This document shows, piece after piece, positions 60,135-64,000 of a DNA stretch of 64,000 bases. Each line of letters starts with the position of its first letter. The stretch's first letter is position 1. Where the stretch lies: NCBI RefSeq assembly GCF_003226345.1, contig NZ_PDOF01000001.1, positions 1,178,001 through 1,242,000 of the forward strand. The letters are read 5' to 3'. The translations under genes and the position numbers were made by a program. The notes below the pieces were generated by a model. The model searched no databases. It was given only the letters and a program-made list of their open reading frames with translations, and was not told where the DNA came from. Source of the DNA: Alteribacter lacisalsi. Lineage in GTDB: Bacteria > Bacillota > Bacilli > Bacillales > Salisediminibacteriaceae.

Positions 60135-60855
60135 ATTTGCCCTCCCGGATCAGGAAGAATACCTAAATTGGAAGCTTCCTATGGTCGAAATTTTTGAAAC
60201 GGTGGAAGGGGAAGGCACGGCAGCAGGCTATCCGACTGTGTTTGTTCGGGTGTTTCACTGCAACCTTCGCTGCCACTGGTGTGACACGCCCTACAGCTAT
60301 GCACCGGCAAAACCGGAATTTGAAGCGACCATCGGTGAAATTGTTGAACGTATTCGGGAGTTCGACAGCCGCTACATCTGCTTTACAGGGGGAGAGCCGC
60401 TGATTCACGGCAAAAAATCAGCTGCTCTGCTTAAAGCCATGGCTGCTATTCCTGAAATTGTTGATATTCACATTGAAACAAACGGGGCGATTGATCTCGA
60501 ACCCTTTGAACACTTGCGTCGGAGCGATGCGGACACAGGAAAAAAAGCCCGTTATGTAATGGACTATAAACTGTCCGCTTCCGGTGAGCGAAACCGGATG
60601 ATTCACAGTAATTTTACTCATCTGCAGAAGCAGGACGAAGTGAAATTCGTTATTGCCAACGATGAAGATTTTGAAGAGGCGAAAGAGGTAGTACGGACTG
60701 AACACAGGCAGGCTCATGTCCTGTTCAGTCCGGTCTGGGAGTCCATGCCTCCAAAAAGGCTTGTTGAAAAAGTGCTTGCCAGTAAGCTTTCAATGGTAAA
60801 AGTAAGTCTTCAGCTTCACAAAATCATCTGGCACCCTGATCAAAGAGGTGTATAA
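60127..60855 (+). CDS. queE: 7-carboxy-7-deazaguanine synthase, radical SAM
   Basis: A 242-aa QueE. The cluster motif is Cys45-x3-Cys49-x2-Cys52 (FHCNLRCHWCD), followed by CFTGGEPL and DIHIETNGAI. It forms the 7-deazapurine ring from carboxytetrahydropterin. ATG 60127 lies within the end of queD, so they are coupled. queC and queF, joined to these in B. subtilis, are not present in the window. Confidence 0.95.
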   Translation: MSEFALPDQEEYLNWKLPMVEIFETVEGEGTAAGYPTVFVRVFHCNLRCHWCDTPYSYAPAKPEFEATIGEIVERIREFDSRYICFTGGEPLIHGKKSAALLKAMAAIPEIVDIHIETNGAIDLEPFEHLRRSDADTGKKARYVMDYKLSASGERNRMIHSNFTHLQKQDEVKFVIANDEDFEEAKEVVRTEHRQAHVLFSPVWESMPPKRLVEKVLASKLSMVKVSLQLHKIIWHPDQRGV

Positions 60856-60884
60856 GGCTTTCCGCATTGCGGAAAGTCTTTTTT
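60855..60884 (+). terminator. Terminator after queE
   Basis: Stem GGCTTTCCGC / GCGGAAAGTCT with loop ATT, followed by T7. Confidence 0.88.
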
Positions 60885-60976
60885 TCTGCTTTTTGGGGAT
60901 TTGTGAATACGAAGACGAATAATCTGTCTTTCCCGTCGGAAAATAACATTGACTAAACTTCTGAGGGGTTGACACT

Positions 60977-61834
60977 TTGAAAAGACTGTTCGTTTTTTTA
61001 TGTACATTACTCGTCGTATTGTCTGCATTTGGAGCGTGGGGTACAGGGGCCTGGGCAGAACAGGATACAGAACCTGAGTGGTGGTGGAAGAAAGACAAAA
61101 CCGTACAGGAGCAGCCGCCGCTTAAAGGCGGCCCGGAAAAAGACATGCGCGATCTGACTCCGGTAAACAATAATGTCCTTGCCGAGCAGTATCCAGGGAT
61201 CGTTTTTGTGAGGGGACCGGGCGACGCGAATCGCGTGGCTCTGACTTTTGATGATGGCCCTGACCCTGACTATACTCCTCTGATTCTCGATGTTCTAAAA
61301 GAATATGATGTGCCGGCTACCTTTTTTCTTATGGGCGCACGAGCAGCAATGAACCCGGAACTTACGAAGCGGATTGACAGTGAAGGACACGAGATCGCGA
61401 ACCATACCTATTGGCACCCGGACCTCGTGGAGGAAGGAGAGGTGGATATCCTTGTAGAGGAGGTAAACCGGACAGAGGATACGCTTGCTGATATTCTCGG
61501 GTACCGTACAAGGCTGTTCAGGGCTCCGTATGGATTCCTTTACGAAGAACTTGTGGAGGAACTGGACAACCTCAACTACTCTGTCATCGCATGGGACGTA
61601 GATTCTCTTGACTGGGAAGACCTGACTCCTGAAGAAATCTCAGAGAATGTGCTTCCAATTGTTGTACCTGGTTCGATCATTCTCATGCATGATGGAGGTT
61701 CCCCTGAAACAGACCGGACGCAGACTGCTGAATCACTGAGGATCATTATCCCTGAACTTCAGGAACAGGGCTATGAATTCGTTACAGTATCCGAGCTGCT
61801 GAATATACCTGCAACGATGGAAGAAGCACAATAA
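60977..61834 (+). CDS. Secreted polysaccharide deacetylase (NodB domain)
   Basis: A 285-aa protein with a signal peptide (about residues 1-27, cleavage near AWAEQ) and a NodB carbohydrate esterase-4 domain (about 84-275). Visible are TFDDGP (residues 90-95) with the catalytic Asp, the zinc His143-x3-His147 and RAPYGF. It likely removes acetyl groups from peptidoglycan or chitin-like polymers. The start is TTG 60977 behind GAGGGG. Confidence 0.9.
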   Translation: MKRLFVFLCTLLVVLSAFGAWGTGAWAEQDTEPEWWWKKDKTVQEQPPLKGGPEKDMRDLTPVNNNVLAEQYPGIVFVRGPGDANRVALTFDDGPDPDYTPLILDVLKEYDVPATFFLMGARAAMNPELTKRIDSEGHEIANHTYWHPDLVEEGEVDILVEEVNRTEDTLADILGYRTRLFRAPYGFLYEELVEELDNLNYSVIAWDVDSLDWEDLTPEEISENVLPIVVPGSIILMHDGGSPETDRTQTAESLRIIIPELQEQGYEFVTVSELLNIPATMEEAQ

Positions 61835-61848
61835 CACCGGCCTGAAAA

Positions 61849-62071
61849 AAACTGTTTTCGGCTGGATTGCTGTATTGAGTATGAAAATTTTTGAGCGAAA
61901 GGTCGCGACTCCAGCGACGAAATCTGCTTCACGAGCAAGCTTCGACGCAGATACATCCCAGCGATGCTGGCAGAGGAAGAAGCAGGAGTTTTCCGAGGAG
62001 GCTGAGGTGTTGCCCGCGGAAAGCATCAACCTGCAGCGTTTTATAACAACAATGTTTCCGAAAACCACTTT
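61849..62071 (+). repeat. Family A intergenic repeat, copy 4
   Basis: Ends AAACTGTTTTCGGCTGGATTG and the complement of AAGTGGTTTTCGGAAACATTG are inverted repeats. The interior has GAGCGAAAGGTCGCGACTCC, CTTCGACGCAGATACATCCC and GAGGAGGCTGAGGTGTTGCC. It is the longest copy at about 223 bp. Confidence 0.8.
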
Positions 62072-62074
62072 AAT

Positions 62075-62116
62075 AAAGGGCTTCATTATCTTATTTCGAT
62101 AATGGAGCCCTTTTTG
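62075..62116 (+). terminator. Hairpin terminator before yndJ
   Basis: Stem AAAGGGCTTCATTATC / GATAATGGAGCCCTTT with loop TTATTTC and T5. The stretch 62117-62339 shows nothing further. Confidence 0.8.
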
Positions 62117-62339
62117 CCGTGTTGTCTCAGAGCATCTAAAACGTGCGAAAGGTCGTTTTCACTCGGTCTTATTCCAGCCTCACTCGACTGACTCAGAGGA
62201 TCATCGTCCATCGTGTTAGTACGACCAATGTATGATACGCTCTAAACAGAAAAGCAGACAGTTTTCATTCTTGACGAACGCCCTCCTGAAATGAATGAAT
62301 CCTCTATGGGGATTGGCCAGGATTAAATCGGGGGATAGA

Positions 62340-64000
62340 ATGAAAATGCAGAAATTGGGGGCTTTGAGCATGACAGTCAGACTTAATCTTCTTCTGGGAT
62401 TGTGTATAGGGCTCACCTGGACTTTTCTCACAGCCCCGTCAATTATTGAACTTGCTCTGGTTCTGGCTTTTTTTATCCTCGTACCTGTACTTCTGTCTCT
62501 TGTGGCTACATCAAACCCGAAGTCAGTGTACCGAATCAACATATTGACAGCAGCCCGCTGGTCATTTCCATTTGCTGCGGCAGGGATGCTCTCTCTCTCA
62601 ATGGAGACCGGCTGGCTGGCTGCTTCTGCTGCCGCTGTGTGGCTCCTGTTTACTATGGCGGCAGCAGGAAACGGTATCTTCCGTTTGCTGAATAGGGGAA
62701 TCGGCCAGCCTGAGGAAGCAGTCATTGATGCCGGCCTTGCCTTTCTGGCTGTGGGAGGGGTCTGGCTGGTTCTTGCAAGATCAGGAGCAGCAGAATTAAT
62801 GCCATACTCTTCCCTCACGATTGATCTGACGGCCATTCACTACCACTATTCTGCCTTTGTGCTGCCGATATTCACCGGAATGTTCGGCCGGTGGCTGTTT
62901 GGTTACAATACCCAGGCATGCGAAGTATTAAGAAGACGCCGTGCTTTTACAATTCTGGCAGCCGGTCTCGCAGGAGGTTCACCCCTGGTAGCACTTGGGA
63001 TCCTGCATGGACCTCCTTTCGATTTGATTACATCTGGTGTTTATATTGTTTTTATTTACTGGTTATGTCTTTGGGTTCTTGCATCAGTGCTCAGAATTGG
63101 GTATGCGGCAGGACCTTTAGCAGGGATTGCCTCCCTGATCCTGATGACGACTATGGGAGTTTCCACTCTTTACAGCCTTGGGATGTATTTTGAAACTGCA
63201 GTCGTTACAATGGACGGGATGCTGCGCTGGCACGGCGCACTGAATGCATTCGGATTTTCTGTTCTTGGAACATTGGCATGGCTCATTGCACGTCCTAAGC
63301 CGAGATATGATGAGAAGGCCTTTCCTGTAAGCAGGGTGAGAACCAGAGGATCCACAGGAGACGGCAATGTCAGAAAAAGAGGCAGGGAAGAGCATTCAGA
63401 ACAGGGAACAGGCCTAATTGCGGACTGGAATCTATTAAAAGGCGATGACTTTGATTCAGAGAAAATAAACACCGTTATCAGGGATTTTTACGTTCATACA
63501 GAATATTATGATCTTACAGCGGAAATATCATGGAAAATAGAGTTAATTGGACGGGCAGCCCGCTTTTTCACAAAAGGAGCAGGGCAAATTCATCTTCCTC
63601 TCTCAGGTCTGGAGGTTTTGGAAGGGAGCATCCTCAATGTTCCCGACCAGGAGGATAGGTGCAGAGATTTGAGGGCATGGATCCGGTCTGACAGCAGTAC
63701 GGGAGAACCGGTCTTTAACGCATTTTATTCGACACACAGAACGAGAGAAACCGGCTACTTCAACATTGGACTTCCACTTCATCGCGGTATCATTACCAGG
63801 ATCCTGAGGCCTGAAAATAAACCGGGAGGGGGCCTTGGTCTCACAAGCAGAAAAAAACCGGAGATGAGCGGAGATGAAGGGATCTATCTGACGGTAGGGC
63901 GTATGACCATAAAGCTTCCTCTTGAAGAAACATTCGAACTCACACATATAGGCGGTAACCTTAACGCGGTGCATGAAATTGCGCTTTTCGGCTGGTCCAT
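62340..64000 (+). CDS. yndJ: YndJ-like membrane protein, truncated by the window end
   Basis: An open frame of 553 codons runs off the right edge. The first 325 or so residues hold about nine transmembrane segments (RLNLLLGLCIGLTWTFL near the start, GMFGRWLFGYN, GIASLILMTTMGVSTLYSLG). The last 220 residues are soluble and mixed alpha/beta. The layout and order fit B. subtilis YndJ. ATG 62340 or 62346 follows GGGGGA. Function is unknown. Confidence 0.65.
   Translation, partial: MKMQKLGALSMTVRLNLLLGLCIGLTWTFLTAPSIIELALVLAFFILVPVLLSLVATSNPKSVYRINILTAARWSFPFAAAGMLSLSMETGWLAASAAAVWLLFTMAAAGNGIFRLLNRGIGQPEEAVIDAGLAFLAVGGVWLVLARSGAAELMPYSSLTIDLTAIHYHYSAFVLPIFTGMFGRWLFGYNTQACEVLRRRRAFTILAAGLAGGSPLVALGILHGPPFDLITSGVYIVFIYWLCLWVLASVLRIGYAAGPLAGIASLILMTTMGVSTLYSLGMYFETAVVTMDGMLRWHGALNAFGFSVLGTLAWLIARPKPRYDEKAFPVSRVRTRGSTGDGNVRKRGREEHSEQGTGLIADWNLLKGDDFDSEKINTVIRDFYVHTEYYDLTAEISWKIELIGRAARFFTKGAGQIHLPLSGLEVLEGSILNVPDQEDRCRDLRAWIRSDSSTGEPVFNAFYSTHRTRETGYFNIGLPLHRGIITRILRPENKPGGGLGLTSRKKPEMSGDEGIYLTVGRMTIKLPLEETFELTHIGGNLNAVHEIALFGWS

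Noticed and set aside
62216-62836. 206-codon open frame on the minus strand
   Set aside because: It is opposite the yndJ-like gene, whose hydrophobic segments are clearly real; the minus product is Arg/Ala/Ser-rich without a family.

Overview
The window reads as chromosomal DNA of a spore-forming member of the Bacillaceae, probably a salt- or alkali-tolerant one. Small acid-soluble spore proteins (SspN, SspO, SspP, Tlp), SirA, forespore sigma-factor promoters, and sigma-W, sigma-B and LexA sites of the Bacillus type support this. The gene order follows the Bacillus subtilis glnA - lexA - yneA/yneB/ynzC - tkt - sirA - yneF - ccdC - yneK - sspP/sspO - citB - sspN/tlp - yneP/yneQ stretch, with other genes inserted. 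Acidic secreted proteins and a BCCT osmolyte transporter fit a halophile, but the species cannot be fixed from the sequence.

1-9 kb: the end of glnA, a small YqaE-type membrane protein, then the divergent lexA / yneA-yneB-ynzC SOS unit with LexA boxes between. A sigma-W promoter drives nfeD-floT (flotillin), inserted between ynzC and transketolase. sirA (with a Spo0A box) and yneF follow.

9-17 kb: a probable metal/envelope island occupies the place where B. subtilis has ccdA-yneI. It holds a two-component system coupled to PepSY proteins, a CotA-like multicopper oxidase with an unusual cysteine-rich N-terminus, an SRPBCC protein, and CsoR and CopZ under a recognisable CsoR operator.

17-33 kb: small membrane proteins, two alpha/beta hydrolases, an extended SDR, a beta-propeller protein, aconitase and a set of spore small proteins. 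One small protein is a new SASP candidate with a near-perfect forespore promoter. A 259-bp MITE with an 8-bp target duplication lies at 31.0 kb.

33-46 kb: a tandem AAA+ ATPase, thioesterase YneP, a SUFU-domain protein, Tlp, YneQ, NAD synthetase, a PHP phosphoesterase, a degenerate YkuI EAL protein, YwpF, an amidohydrolase, and a YhjD-like gene whose promoter carries a LexA box.

46-64 kb: a cyclophilin lipoprotein, a five-gene ABC/GntR operon with a large palindromic operator, and a PfpI protein behind a sigma-B promoter. A two-gene unit then encodes a CarH-type B12 light-sensor protein without DNA-binding domain and an RsbR-type STAS protein. This pair is the most unusual system here and may feed light into the general stress response. 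A GDPD, a BCCT transporter, queD-queE behind a preQ1 riboswitch candidate, a polysaccharide deacetylase and a truncated yndJ end the window.

Intergenic regions carry at least three families of short repeats with different terminal inverted repeats but a related GC-rich core.
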